Origin: Ceriagrion tenellum | Taxonomy: Eukaryota; Arthropoda; Insecta; Odonata; Coenagrionidae | NCBI GenBank assembly: GCA_963169105.1 | Contig: OY720636.1 | Coordinates: 73,396,123 to 73,460,122 of the forward strand | Direction of reading: 5' to 3' | DNA length: 64,000 nucleotides | In this document: positions 1 through 13,400 of the stretch, in pieces | How positions within the stretch are numbered: position 1 is the stretch's first letter | How the letters are laid out: every line of letters starts with the position of its first letter | Position numbers and translations under genes: made by a program | The notes under the pieces: generated by a model | What the model was told of the DNA's origin: nothing | Seen by the model: only the letters and a program-made list of their open reading frames with translations | Databases searched by the model: none

Positions 1-3000
1 GACCTCGAAGGGTCTTCTGAGGCGAGCGCTATGACTACTAACAAATGGACTTTTAATTTCAATAATATAATGTTTTTCTTGAACATTTATGGAAAACATA
101 TCATAATCATGATACTTGTAAGTTTCCGATTGATTTAAAAAAAAAAAAATCCAAACACGATGAAATTGCGTTGATTTTCAGCCATACAACCTAATGTAAC
201 TTGGCTTTCCCCCACTACACAGTGCTGAGGTGGGTTGCAAGGTTTCTCATAGAGGTAATGCTGAAATACCGGTGATGTAGCCCGTGAAAACACTGGTACA
301 GCGCTATGTTATGCTAATAATGCAGGCCGGGACCCCAACCTGGGTTGGAGTCCTTGCCTGCAAGTCCTCTCCGCTCTTTTTTACTTCCGTGTGTCAATGT
401 CACTCAAAAATTTGAAAATTCACGTAGCCGTACAAATTAGTGGTGAAATGTAAATTTCTTTTTGTAAAACTACAAATTTATTTTCCTGACCTGTAATTTT
501 CATAGCTTCCCCCGTTTCGAGACACTACTCCTTTCTCATCATCAGGGCATCTGATAAGAATCCCGAGAAAAATTTTTGTGTAACTTTTTAACCCGGTAGG
601 AAACCTGAGAAAGAATCATTCTTGCTGTGTAATGTAAAACTCGAAGTTGCACCTGGCCCCAGATGAAAGAAATTTAATATCGCAGCATGAGGGATGACTG
701 CCCTTTCTGGCAAAAAGAAAAACCTCAGCCATGGTTTCGCCTACGACTGTTCATGAATTCGCACAGAGCTCAAATGTTTCACTCTAAAAGAGTATCGGAT
801 CACCTGTGTCGGGTTTCGTTTGCTGCGGCGCAGGTGGATGGTTGTGATGGGAAGAGACAGAGGAGTGGTTTTAAGACTTCATTGGGACACAACGTTCTAA
901 ATTGGGGCGCAATTTAATTGTCATCTCCTACCTCGGTGGAAGAAATTCACATAAATTTGTGGGAACCTTTTCCGCCCCTCCATTCCGTGACCATTCACTA
1001 CTGTCCCATGAGGAACATTTACAAAGTGTTACGCCTCGATTAGATTCATACCCGGCAGGTTCTTAGATTACAGTGAAAAAATGAAATTTGTGAAGTCTTA
1101 CGGGCCTCTTAGTCTCTTGGCCTACAAGCCGAGATTTTAGCGATCAAAATCGGCTAAATCGCAACATGGGCACCACGCAGTGATGTCACACTTGCCGTCT
1201 CCTCAATGTAGCAGCCAGCGGAGAGGGAGCTATTCCCTGCTGGCGACGTTCGGCAGACGGCGGCGGATCAATGGCTGTCGACGTTCGTCTCCAGGGAGGA
1301 GAATACGCAGAATTCTCTTTCCCTTCATTGTTTCTGTTAGCTTCTTTGGATTCTCTATTTGTTTTCATCATTCTGGAACGATGGAACCACAGCTATTGGA
1401 TCGATCATGGGCCTCGCCAATGAGTGACCCCATACAGACAAATGCCTTTACACAAGCCTTGACAACGATCTTATTGTCCCATGATGAACAAGGAAAACGT
1501 GTTGCGATATACTCTCTTTGGATCTACGAAGGGGATCCGAGTGGACCGATTTAAGGAACCACCACCCTTTCGGAGTCTCGCTGCCGGGAAAACCATGGTG
1601 GTGTGAAGAGGGAAATGGTCCTTTGTTCCTCGTGGGAGGTAGTCATAACTCGAGCTTTTCAAAAGAATATACACGCGTACTGGCGCCTTCCGAGAAGGTC
1701 CTATCCTCATACAATTGGCAGATGCTTACTCACTTAAGCAACGGCAATCGGGCCGGCCCTTGGCCTCTCTAACTACTAGACACGGCGATGTTTTCCCTCA
1801 TCCATTCCTTAATCCATTCCATCTGTAATCTTTATTTTGTTCGTACAGATGATAGAAGTATAAAGCTCATGCAAACAAAACAGGCAACCTTTAATCGCAA
1901 GACATCGGCTGGACCACACATTATTTCCCCTCTTGGCCCGTTCGTGCTACCGCCCGGGGATTACCCTTCGGAAATCGTTAACGTATATGGAAGCCTGGCG
2001 GTAAAGGGTATTTCATTTGCCTTTTGACATGATTGGATATTTCTCATGTTCTTGCAATGTTTGTTTTTACCCCTCCAGATTATCATCCCATTACTCCTTT
2101 ATCCACCTCTCTGCTATTATTCCCTTGTCCCACGGTCATACCCTCTCTTTATCTGTGCATACTTCCTAATGAAAAATCCATGAAATCTGTCAAAATATAC
2201 TTCGAATTCTGCATTGTACGTCCAAAATTATGATTGAGAAGTTTGTTTCTTTTGGTCATTACAGTCTTAATCTTGGGTCATTGTCAATGCAACATGTGAA
2301 TAAGTAACGACATTACTTTGTTCTCTAGTGCGCATGAAATACTCATTGGATGCAGGTGCAAGTTAAAGAAAGACTGAAGGAAAATATCATTTAATTGAGC
2401 ATTTTTTATCATTAAAAATAATTAATTCTGAAAAAATGATTGAAACAGGTGAAACTCACAAATTTTATAAATACTGAGTCCCCACACACATTTTCGTCTG
2501 CATATTCACCGTATTTGTCATATTAAATTTTTTCGTCGAAGAAGTGCTTAAGCGGAGTAATGTGGTAGTTTGGCCTTTTCTCTAATTACCCTGTCTTAAA
2601 CCACGAAAACATTATGAAGTATTTGAATCTTGGGGCAGAGAACTGGAAATGTGAGTGATTGCATTTTATAAATATTGTTTCTCTGGAATAGGTATACATT
2701 TAACTGATCTAATAACATGCGATCAGGAACTGTACGCACAAAATCTTTCCACACATGGAAAAAGTACACTTCTAAAGGTTGTATTAGTCACGTAGTTTTC
2801 GGGGGTATAATCTTGATCTTTGTAGGGACCCCAGGAATCCACCAAAAGAACTCAATCTTTGTCTATTCTTGGGGAAAGAACACGTCCAAAATAGTCCTTT
2901 ATCAAAATGTTTTTCGTTAGTAGCCCTGAGGTTGATGCCACAAGATACATGTTAGAAGCATTAAAAATGTTTGAATTTCTGGGAAACTTACCACACTTTT

Positions 3001-4279
3001 CCTGTAAGCAGATGAGGAGTGGGGAAAGGAGCTCCCCCTTCTATTGAAATTGTCAGCTGGATGGTGTAAGAATGGGCGGTAGCATTTACACTTTGGACGA
3101 CTGATTCCACTATTTTCACACAGCACACGCACAAATTTTCACACAAATTTTAAAAAGATCCCTCTAAACCCATAGTAGCCTCCTTCATTTATACATTAAC
3201 AGGCTTTCATGTGGGCTTCAAACTTTTTTCACCACACATTCTTTTATGCCATTAAATATGGCAATCAGTGTCCATAAATACTGTGGTCCAAATTTATGTT
3301 AAAGGATGATTTCTTCTACAAATATTTTGCCTCTAACATTGATGTATATTTTTATGAATGTGGTTAAGCTAGGGCTAACTTTTGATTCTCAGTAAAGTGA
3401 GGTTATTATATACTGCAGAAATGATATTTTCCTCAAAATGATATTTGTTGAAAATTGTCTGAGCATAAAGTTTTTCCACATCATATAAATGAATCAGAGA
3501 CCTTTGGTCTTCCAGACAAATGCACTAGTAATTGGAGCTATTGATCCAGAACACCTCATTCCGTAGCTAAATGCAAAATTTGTCTTTATTATAAATTATC
3601 CTGGTTGGATATCCTGGACAAAAATTGTCTTAAGTTTAACAATCCTGGGTTCTGTAGTGGTGTATGCTGTGACCTGGGAAGTGAAAGGCACATTTCCTGG
3701 TCTTATTCCTGATTCAGGACTTTTAGGCCTGTGATGGTTACTTGGTATAAATGCCCAAATGTGTTAAATTCACTAAGAAAGAAATCACTGGCCGAGACTT
3801 GAATCTCAGTCCCAGCTAATAATTTTTTCCATTGTAAATTTTATACATTAGTGTATTTCCTGTGTGTATTGTATCTCCTGCATATGAACTGATGACACTT
3901 AAAATTAGAATGGTTCAACTGCATTATTAGCTATTTTCCATTTCCACTATTGTGGCATTTGTTTAAACTAACTTCTTAATCAAATTTTGAGGATATATGG
4001 AGTAGCCATGGTATTACTTTCACTGAGTCACCCGCAAGTGTACATATGTAGAAAATTGCCCAGAGGAAAATTCTCTAACCTTGAGTGGGACCAGGAAAAA
4101 TCCACAGGGGAAAATGAAGCCTTTATGGCTAAACTGGCTAAAGCACTCAATCTGATATTAAGGGATCTGGGTTTGGGTCACCATCAAAGTGATTCATTTT
4201 TCTCATATCGAATTTTGCACTGACTTCTTTGAGTTCATTTTTAAAACAAATCTTGATGAATATGCTTTTAAATTAATAG
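1..4279. other. TRRAP intron, 5' part (incomplete), with unassigned GC-richer repeat-like block
   Basis: No TRRAP exon is visible upstream of 4280, so this is read as the 3' part of an intron. Positions about 160-380, 640-1140 and 1160-2030 are visibly richer in G and C than the surrounding AT-rich intron and contain several short open frames (for example 1180-1554 and 1518-1772) without any recognisable domain. This suggests one or more old mobile elements, but I find no transposase, reverse transcriptase, terminal repeat or target duplication. From about 2040 to 4279 I see only AT-rich intronic sequence. Confidence 0.6.
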
Positions 4280-4415
4280 GATCAACAGTGGAGCAGATTT
4301 TTTGAGTTTCTCATCAAGCACAAGGATGGCAAACCCTTCCGGGATGTTTTACAAAATAGTAGTATTAGGCTTATGAATATGGCCATGGGTTTGCAGTACC
4401 AGACGTCACAACTTG
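4280..4415 (+). CDS. TRRAP: TRRAP exon 1 of window
   Basis: Acceptor AG at 4278-4279 and donor GT at 4416-4417 (G|GTAAG). It starts in phase 0 with DQQWSRFFEFLIKHKDGKP and continues with FRDVLQNSS; the matching vertebrate stretch has DPQWSRMFMSFLKHKD followed by RDVL. The last base is the first base of a Gly codon completed by exon 2. HEAT-solenoid region. Confidence 0.93.
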
Positions 4416-7400
4416 GTAAGTTCCATATAATATCTTGTCATGCATTCATGTGTGTTGACTTTGTCTGAGGAAATAACCTCAGTTAAAGAATATGTCAACA
4501 AAGTACAAATATTTGTCTCAGGAGGATAACTATTATGTGTAGAAGTGATGGAGATGTTTTAACAAATTTATTCATAGGTATCCAACCTCCTCAATCAATT
4601 AATCCTACTGACAAACCAGAGATTCAGTATCAGAGCATCAGAATCACATCATTATTAATTAAATTTGATGACCAGTGGTTGATTACACAGCACCAGTTGG
4701 TGACAGCTTTGAAAAATATTTGGTGTTCAGAGGAATATCAGGTAATGTTAATTTGAGAATATTAATGTGGAATGATTACATAGAATTAATTACATAATTA
4801 TGATTTCCTGAATAAATCTGTTGATTTGGTGAATAATGAAACAATATCTGTGTGCATTTTCCTTTTAGGAGAAGCATAAGAGAGTGGATGCAGTTGACTT
4901 CCAGCATTGGAAAGAGCCAAAATTGCTGGTGAAAATTTTGCTGCAGTATTTTTGTCATCATCCCACAGAAATTGATCTCTTATTCCAGCTTTTGCGTGCA
5001 TTGTGTGACCGATTCATACCAGATTTTCAGGTAATTAAACAGTAACGCCTTTGAAAAAAATAACTCTTACTTCAAGGGATAGGCTCAATGAGTACATGTT
5101 AGAAGATTACATTTTCAAACCTTTAAGCATGAAAATGATGTAGTTGAAAGAGCTCTCTGTCCTCTACTCAAACCTAATAACCCTTCAGTAGGCACGTGGG
5201 CCACGGGGGTGGCCCACAGTGTTTAATTTGAGTGCCGTTTTTCATAGGATGGCATAATATACACGGAAGTTTCAGTAGCTGCACATTATTATGTCCTCAA
5301 AAGCCTCACATGGTCGTTTTTTTACAAATTTTTGCAGGGTTAGTATTGAATGGCACGCGAAAGGAAGCTGGCGTGACTGGGCCACAAGTGTGGCCCACGC
5401 ACCTACCTGTGTAACCCTTTTTCTGTAGGCAACATTAATAGTTGTGCAGCACATTTTTGTCTGATATTTGTCTACTTTGATGAGCAAACACTTTTCGGGA
5501 CATTTATGTTTTTATTTTATTTGGAAACCTGGAAGATTTAGCCCGGCTTAGTCACAATTGATGTTCGATGCTCAAAAAATTTCATAATTTTTCAGTTACT
5601 TTGGGTTTTGTTCCACCAATAACTTTAAATATGTCCCATAGTGACAAAAACCTAATTAAACAATATATATTAGTCTAAATTTCTTGCCAGTAAACATTTA
5701 TTACAAAAAATTTGAACATTTTAGGCAATAAAAAAAGTTGAATTTTGGCCACAAGTGTGGCCCGTGCGCCCAGTCGTGTAACAAATGTTCACGCGCCCAC
5801 TGAAGGGTTAAACAAGGTGATTAAAGATGGTTAAAAGAAGCAGTGCTCCAGTTTGGTTACAAATAATTATAGAAAAAGCATCCTGATTCCAGCAAATATA
5901 CAGTGAAATCTTTATATTGCCTTCCTTGTACGTAGTATTTGGTTAGTATTTTTTGTGGGGAAAATGCTGTAAATAATTAGCATATTCGGATAATATGTGG
6001 CGTTCACTTCAACTTACTTTTTGTTTATTTACTTGACAAAACATAAAGGATAATTATTGTAGGAACTTGATAATATGAAGCATGAAAATATGAAGTTACG
6101 ATTTTACTTTGCAAAAATGTTGGTCCCGACAAAAAGCCTATGTTAAATACATGACACTTTTCAAAAATACGATATTTTCAAAATTATGAACCTTGGACCC
6201 AGTCCCCACAGAGCAGCTGAGTTTGTTTTTACGAACCTTGGGGGAAAATCGCATCGGACAAGCTCACTATTTGCCAACATAGACTCCTAACAGGTCCAAA
6301 TATAATCTACCAATTGTGTAAAATACGTGAATTTTAGGGAATTTGTCTCTCACAAGTGCCTGAGACACATAGTTCTTTATCAGATTTAAGTTATGGATAA
6401 TTTAGGTCTCGATTGACGAGGAAAATGGTAGCTTGAGGCAATTTTTTTGTTAATTTTTCTTTTTAACTGTTAGCTGCATTTTCATAATGTAAACAGTTCA
6501 CTTTTGGTTTCTGGGACCTTGGAGGGTATAGCTGTTCCCACGATTGATATAATTTCGCTTTTAAAATGGATTATTTCAAATTTTGAAACAGATGACCCAA
6601 TCGGGGTAGTGACTCAACAATATAACATTGTAATGTACTAGCTGTGCCCAGCATGCATTGCTATGACTTTTTCTGGGTTCAAGATCTGCCCTTAAAAGAA
6701 TTTGAGACCTATTCCAATGAATTCCTCATACCTACACAGGAATTGATAACGTACAAATGATAGCATGAGTTTCCATTCCATGCCTATGTTGCAGTTTCTA
6801 AGTAAATAATATATTCTAATGTTGAATAGTGCAAAAATTCAAGATTTTTAAGCTTAAAAATCCAATTATAGGAAATAGCAACGCGTATACGAAAATCGAG
6901 TGCAAGTATTCAATAAAAATGCAAACAAAGAGATGACTGCCCAAAATCTTACTCCACGTACAAATAAATTACATACTTTTTAACACAAATTATGTCTTAC
7001 TGATATGATTCTGATTGATGTGATTGAGCAACTTATAAACAATCTGCTTTGTTGTTTGCTTGTCATTCCTCACTTATCTGAGAAGCTCATGTGCCAAAAC
7101 TCACCAAAAACAAAAATTTGTTGAAACGACTCGCGCTTTACCTAATGTACAATTGATTTAATAGTTCAGAAACCTTTGCAGGTACACGCACAACAACTCA
7201 TCAATGTTTCATTGCAATCTGATGAATGGTATTGGAATGCTTAGAAGATGAGCAAACAAACTATTGCATAGACACTTCAACCTGAAGAAGACATCGTCTC
7301 CACAATAACTGTCGTCCTATGAAGTATAGTTCATCGCATGAGTCAACCAGAAAACTGAAATCTGTAAAATAAAATCACCATGGAAGCCTTCTCATTAACT

Positions 7401-10400
7401 TAATTCCAAGATATCATTGGGGTAACTCCATGGAAGTTTACTGGAACCAACTTTCATCCATGAATTATTACGGTGAATTCGTTGAGTAACCAGGCCTTGA
7501 TGTATTACATTTGATCTATCATCACTGCTATCTCTGATTTCCACGAGATAAATAACCAGTTGAATCAGATTTCATTGTGATGATGGCATGAGTGACTTTG
7601 AATCCTTGACATTTTAATACATGGATATGACACAACATGGGCATAAATTGGTACCTGACGCGCTCTATTTCAAAATCACCTGACGTTTAGAAGGATCGGG
7701 AGTACGGAAATACTACTCTGCGAAAACTTATAGTCGTTATCAGGATTTTACCACAGACAGGAGTTAGGTTTCAGCCTCAGCTGCGGCAGATTTTTTCCAT
7801 GACTCCTACCTCTTCCAAAGTTCCCCTTGAATTAATTTTCCATAGTTATGCTTCAAACAGTTAAACTTATTCTGGTTTCGTGTTTTATGCTCCACAGTGC
7901 AGTCAAGCATAGAAGACATAAGTCGCAGAGGGTAAGAAAATACTAAATAATGGAATGGAAAATGCTGGATCTGGAAGATCTCCGCAATGCCCATTTAGGA
8001 TGAAGTTTCTCTTTAACACTATTGTGAATAAAAGGTTCTAAAAATTGTGAAGTGATTCTGATACCACTTTTTAATTTCGAAGTATTTCATTAGCTTCTAT
8101 GTTTAGGCTTACTTAAGTTGGCATATGAAGGTGCCATTGGAGAAAATGGCGTTCAGTATAACACCCATGACGTGAAGAGATTATGCATTGAAGGATAAAA
8201 AAATAATCGCTTAATTTATTTCTTGGATTAATGTTCTGCCGAATAGTACTATAAGCATGAATCATTGAAGTGAAAAGGAACTTGGTCATGATTTAATGTT
8301 TCTTGCTTGAACTTCAATGAGCGGTGAAACCGTTTGGCTTAGAATAAAATAATATTTCTTCCCAATTTCCTATATCCAGCAGGTGTCTAGGAAGAAACCA
8401 CAAATAATGACCTGTGAAGGATTTTTTAAATGGAGTGTCTTTTGCTCATTTTATCTGTTATTGAGCGATAATGAAAGGGTGATTGGATGCACGGTCTGGC
8501 CAGCTACTGTCTTAACTGCATATATGTTAGAAACGAATGCCTCTTTTAAATGTCCATACCAATTGCACGTCCTGATTGGCTGCAGATTAAGAAATCTAGT
8601 CTCATAAAAATTGCAAAACTTGCTTGATATACGTCTTCTAAACTGGGCGAAAATTTTGCAAAGAAAATGATAGCAAAGTAATAATCATTTGCAAAGGGAA
8701 CTATTTGGTGATAGTTATTTCATGAACGTTTGTGACATTTAGCGTATGATATAAAGATTTTATTACGAATGCTTTTTTGAATAACGACTATAAATCTAAC
8801 GACTAAAATTTAAAAAATTTTAAAACTTTTCCAAAGACTAGAGAAGTCAGGTGGGAGAGGAAAAATATTTTTCTCGATTAATTAAAAGGGTTCAAAAATA
8901 TGAAATGCGAAAATACGAAGTGCCAATTTTTCGGTTCCGCCAACTTCTTACTATCGAATTGCTACTGTACATGTCTTCTAAACTGGGCAGAAATTTTGCA
9001 AAGAAAATTTTCAATGACTAAAAATCATTTGCATAGGGAACTAAGAGGTGATTGTTATTTCACGATCGTTTGTGACAGTTAGCTTATGATATAAAGGTAT
9101 TATTTCAAGTCTTTCACAAATAACTACTATAAATCGTTTGACAGCATTTCCATAGACCAGAGAAGTCTGGGGGGGAAGGGGAAAGGGCGATTTATGAAAA
9201 ACTTCAAAAACATGAAACTCAAAAATGCAAAGTGCCAATTTTTCGGTGCGGCCAACTTCGTATTATCGAGTTGCAGCTGTATTAGTCAGGGAACAGCCAC
9301 ATAAGTTCAAGTACATGTAAACATGCCGTGCGTGTTACATATCCACCAGGGGGTCGCCTGATGCTTTTTTTCCCATTATTTTTTGTTATTTAAACTGCAA
9401 ATGATTAATGCTTTAGCTTCTAGAAGGGTACATTAAGGAAGCATCTACCTATCACAGAGGAAATATATGGGGATTTACTATTTACTTCGGACTTGGAAAA
9501 GAAACAATTGTCATCCTTAAAAATTGAAAGTTTGGCACCCCTGCCAAGTTTTGATTGGTTTGCCAAGAGTTGATTGACTCCATATTTTGCATATGTTATT
9601 TTTTTCACTAAAAGGAAAAAATTTGAGTTTCAAGGCACATTTTATTCGAAAAAATTTCCAGATTCAGCTTCAGTAGTTTAGCTTCTTCACAAGTTTACAT
9701 GGGAATAAATGTTATTGTATGAGGTGGTTGCTAAAAATGAAATCACTATCTGATTTCCTCTAATTTATTTTCGGAGTGAATATTAACAAGTTAAGAAATG
9801 CACCTTATCAGTGTGATGTGTGAAATTGTTAGTTTATTTTGTCAGACCAATTTTTTATGAGCCTGCTTCATTTGGCGACTAAATGCTCTCATTGATCTAA
9901 TGTTGGTTTTCCATAAATATTTTATTCCTTTACTCTATGCTATCCTAAGTGAGAATTATTAATCCTGTGTAAGGGCCCTTGCTGTTGCAATGTTGGTCAT
10001 TTAACGCATTGGAGACTGGATGGTTTCAGGGGTTTGTTTCAAATTTTAAGGTTTTGGCTACTCACTCTTGAAGTAAGAACAAAAAATTTAAATACAAGCG
10101 TGAGATGTAAGCTCCCCTTAGAAAGTGCTCTTAAAGATGTCTAGTTATAAGTTCATTTAGTCACCAGCCAAATCTAGCTCGGATAGCTCTTGCTACCTAT
10201 AATTAAGAGCAACCATGTGTGGCTCTGGTGCAGTCCACATGAGAATAGATGTCCACCCGACCCAGACTCGGACACCATCTCCAGTGTGTTAACACTTTTG
10301 CTGCTAATCCCGTCATTTGACGTGTTTCCTTAGCTGCTGAGAAACATATTCTAACCAACATACAATTAAATAAGGGAGAAGAATCAAGCTTTAAAGCAAT

Positions 10401-13400
10401 ACAAACAGCATTTTTCTAAGTAATACAGTTATTTTTCTGTGATAGCATGAATAAAGGTTAAAATATGCAGCATTCTACCGTAGAAATATATTTAAATGCC
10501 CAGCAGTGAGAGTGTTAAAGTAGTTGCCTCTTTTAGTGCAAGTATAACAGTTATCCTCTCTATCCTTTTCCTATTCTTCTTATTTTTCCAGTTCTTACGA
10601 GATTTTCTGGAGAATACAGTTGCTGCCAGTTACACAGTTGAATGGAAGAGAGCAGCATTTTTCCGTTTTGTTGAAGCCTTTCAGCATGATAACAGTGCTC
10701 CCAGTTCTGAAAACTCATCCAATGGGACATCTGGTGGTGCAACTCCTGTAAGTCAGCATAATTCGTCTCTGTATTCTCAGGTATGTCCTCATATTTGTGT
10801 TGCCTCTCCCTCTTGTTACAGACAAGTATTCAAAGGCGAGAACTGACATGAATTTTTCATGAGGATATTAATGTCTAGAAATCATTTGGGCAGTATTGTT
10901 TTATTTCTGTGTGTATAATATGTCCCTTATATTTTTTTTCTATCTGGTCTTTGTTTTATTTTCTTCTGTAGGAATTGAAAGCCAGAGTATTGCAGTATAT
11001 CTTGATCCCGTGTTTTGCTGTGTCATTTGAAAGAGGAGAGGGTGAGAGACTGGTTGGAGGCCCACCTGCCCCTGACCAAGACAATTCTGAAAATGTTGTT
11101 AGTGTCTTCATATCAAGGGTAAGTATCATGCAATATTTAGAATTTCTCCTCCCAATCCACTCATGCAGTGGCTGAAACTGATTAAGTTTGCCATGATAAG
11201 AATTCCACAAGTATCTTTAACCACAATGATCAGCTAGTTTGGAAGTGTAATGTAATTGGTACATAATGAATCCCATTTTTGGAGCTAAATTCCCTCTTTG
11301 CCTCTTGATCACCTGTTCCTCCTGCCCCATCTAGTCCCGACAGAGTCCTCAGTCATGCCTCATTCTGATGTGTGTGAGGTTCCCAATCCCCGAAGCTGTT
11401 CAACCTTGTATTACTTTGTACTTATTTATACTTATTTCAGTCCACATTAATCAACATTTATAACAAATTTTGAGGAACCTTGTTCCTCTAAATCCCTCAA
11501 AAGTCCACTGGGGAATCGTTGAAGTTAGAAAAATATTTACTAATTGAGCAATTAACCATATAAAATTTTATTTACAATAATAGCATTAATTTGAAATTTT
11601 TTTCATTTCTTTGTGAAGGTGATTGACCCAGAGAATCCATTTGGCACAGCAGATTCAGTGAGAATCCTACTGCTTCAGTTTTCATGTCTGCTTGTTGAGC
11701 AGGCTTCACCGCACATTCATGATGCAGCCAACAAGAGGCAGGGGAGCAAACTTCGTCGACTGATGACATTCGCTTGGCCTTGTCTTCTTGGGAAAAATTG
11801 TGTAGATCCTGCTACTCGCTATCATGGCCACCTATTACTCTCACATATCATTGCCAAGTTTGCTATTCATAAGCGCATTGTGCTTCAAGGTAAGATCATG
11901 AATTGAACCTAATTCTTTATACATGCATAACTTATCAGATGCTCGCATGTATTTTTGAAACTAATTTTCGCTGGTGTATCTGAAAAATGTATGAAGTGCA
12001 CTTTTTATTCATAAGAGTATTTTTCTTACATTCTCATATTATTTTGTATTTTTTATGTGTGTCGGATAAAAGCTTCCTTATTCATGGGAGGCACACTTAT
12101 ACATTTTTTCTGAATTAAGAGTATGGACTCTTGTCCAGGATGGCCAGTCACCCGGGAAATTTGGGAATACCAGCAAAAATCTGGGGGTACTAAAAACTAT
12201 TTGGAAAATAAAAGGAAGAGGTGGAAATTTTGTCAAATAAACTATGTGAGCTATAAAAGAATCAAAGCCACCAACTTTCGCTTCGGAATTTTAGCATCTC
12301 AATGTCATTTTATTTGCTTTCAAATTCATCATGTCATAAATATGTTCGTAAGTAGAAATTTCGTCGTCATAATCACAGAAAAATTCTTTTAAAATTTAGG
12401 GGAAATAACTTTGTAATTTTGCGTTGTTAACCTAATTTTTTTCCATTTTTTTAAATTATATCATGGGAAAGGCTTTCAGTAATTCAAAATATCATTTTCA
12501 TTTATGAAGTTTCTTCTTCAATTAATCACTATAATGTGTTGATCACATTTCAACTCAGGGATTTTCTCTGAGTTAATTGATTTTGTGAATGATATTAAAA
12601 AATGAACATTTTAACAACATTATTTGTGTGCCTTGTTATGAGACTACGGAGGAAGCGATGGGATGTGCTGTCTCTGCTCATAATGCCAGTTATTAACTAA
12701 AAGTAAAACTGAATCCTTGCTAACTGGGCATTTAGTTGATCTTTTAACGGGCAGGACTAGGTCATGATTGTGGAAATGAAAAAATTCATAATGAAATAAG
12801 CTTAAATAAGCATCATCAGTAGACAAGGTTGCACATCATGATAATTAGATTTGTAATGCAAAATTGTGAGTATTTCATACCAGGGTGGTTCGAAAAAAGG
12901 CTTTTCTCGCAAATCGTTTACCGAGGGGTGCCAAACCTAATCTTTTGCTATGATTAGGAAGTATGCACGAGATTATTGTGCAGGGTTGAGACTTTCCACT
13001 CTAACCTGACAAAAAAATGAGTTTTTATGCACATTTTCTTTGCACTTTAGTTCGATTTTTCACTAATTTTTAATTATTTTTCATGAGTTTTCAAGATCCT
13101 GCCAAAATTTTGTTTTTCATCAAAAATCAGTCTACTACCTCTCGATTGTTCGCTTTGAAATCAGCTTCCATAATAAATTTGGACCATTTAAATCCATAGA
13201 TAGGGAAAAAAACGTCAATAGAAAATGTAAGGCCACTTTTTCGTGTATGGTTAAATTCATTAAATCCGCTTGCATACTTGTATGGTCACATACTGAAACG
13301 CACCAGTCGATCATCAAACTAACAATTGTACCGACTGCAATCAGCTGTATAAATTCAAAGTAGAATTCAAGTATACAGTTTGATAAATTTATAAAAATTC

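Larger units (their letters stand above)
5031..10591. other. TRRAP intron 3, repeat-rich
   Basis: This 5.6-kb intron contains a TTAA-type MITE (5181-5807), a 340-bp tandem duplication (8633-9280) and two adjoining TTAA-type MITEs (10005-10288 and 10293-10514), each listed separately. The stretches 5812-8632 and 9281-10004 are AT-rich; I see no coding or RNA gene there. Short open frames such as 7806-7994 and 8383-8607 lack any family resemblance. Confidence 0.7.

Noticed and set aside
1180..1554. 124-codon open frame on the + strand
   Set aside because: No recognisable domain, overlapping frames on both strands of similar length, and a repeat-like, GC-richer setting; a chance frame is more likely than a gene.
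6630..6720. ACTAGCTGTGCCCAGCATGC phrase resembling a widespread arthropod interspersed repeat
   Set aside because: Only a short match from memory, no second copy or element ends in the window; too weak to annotate.
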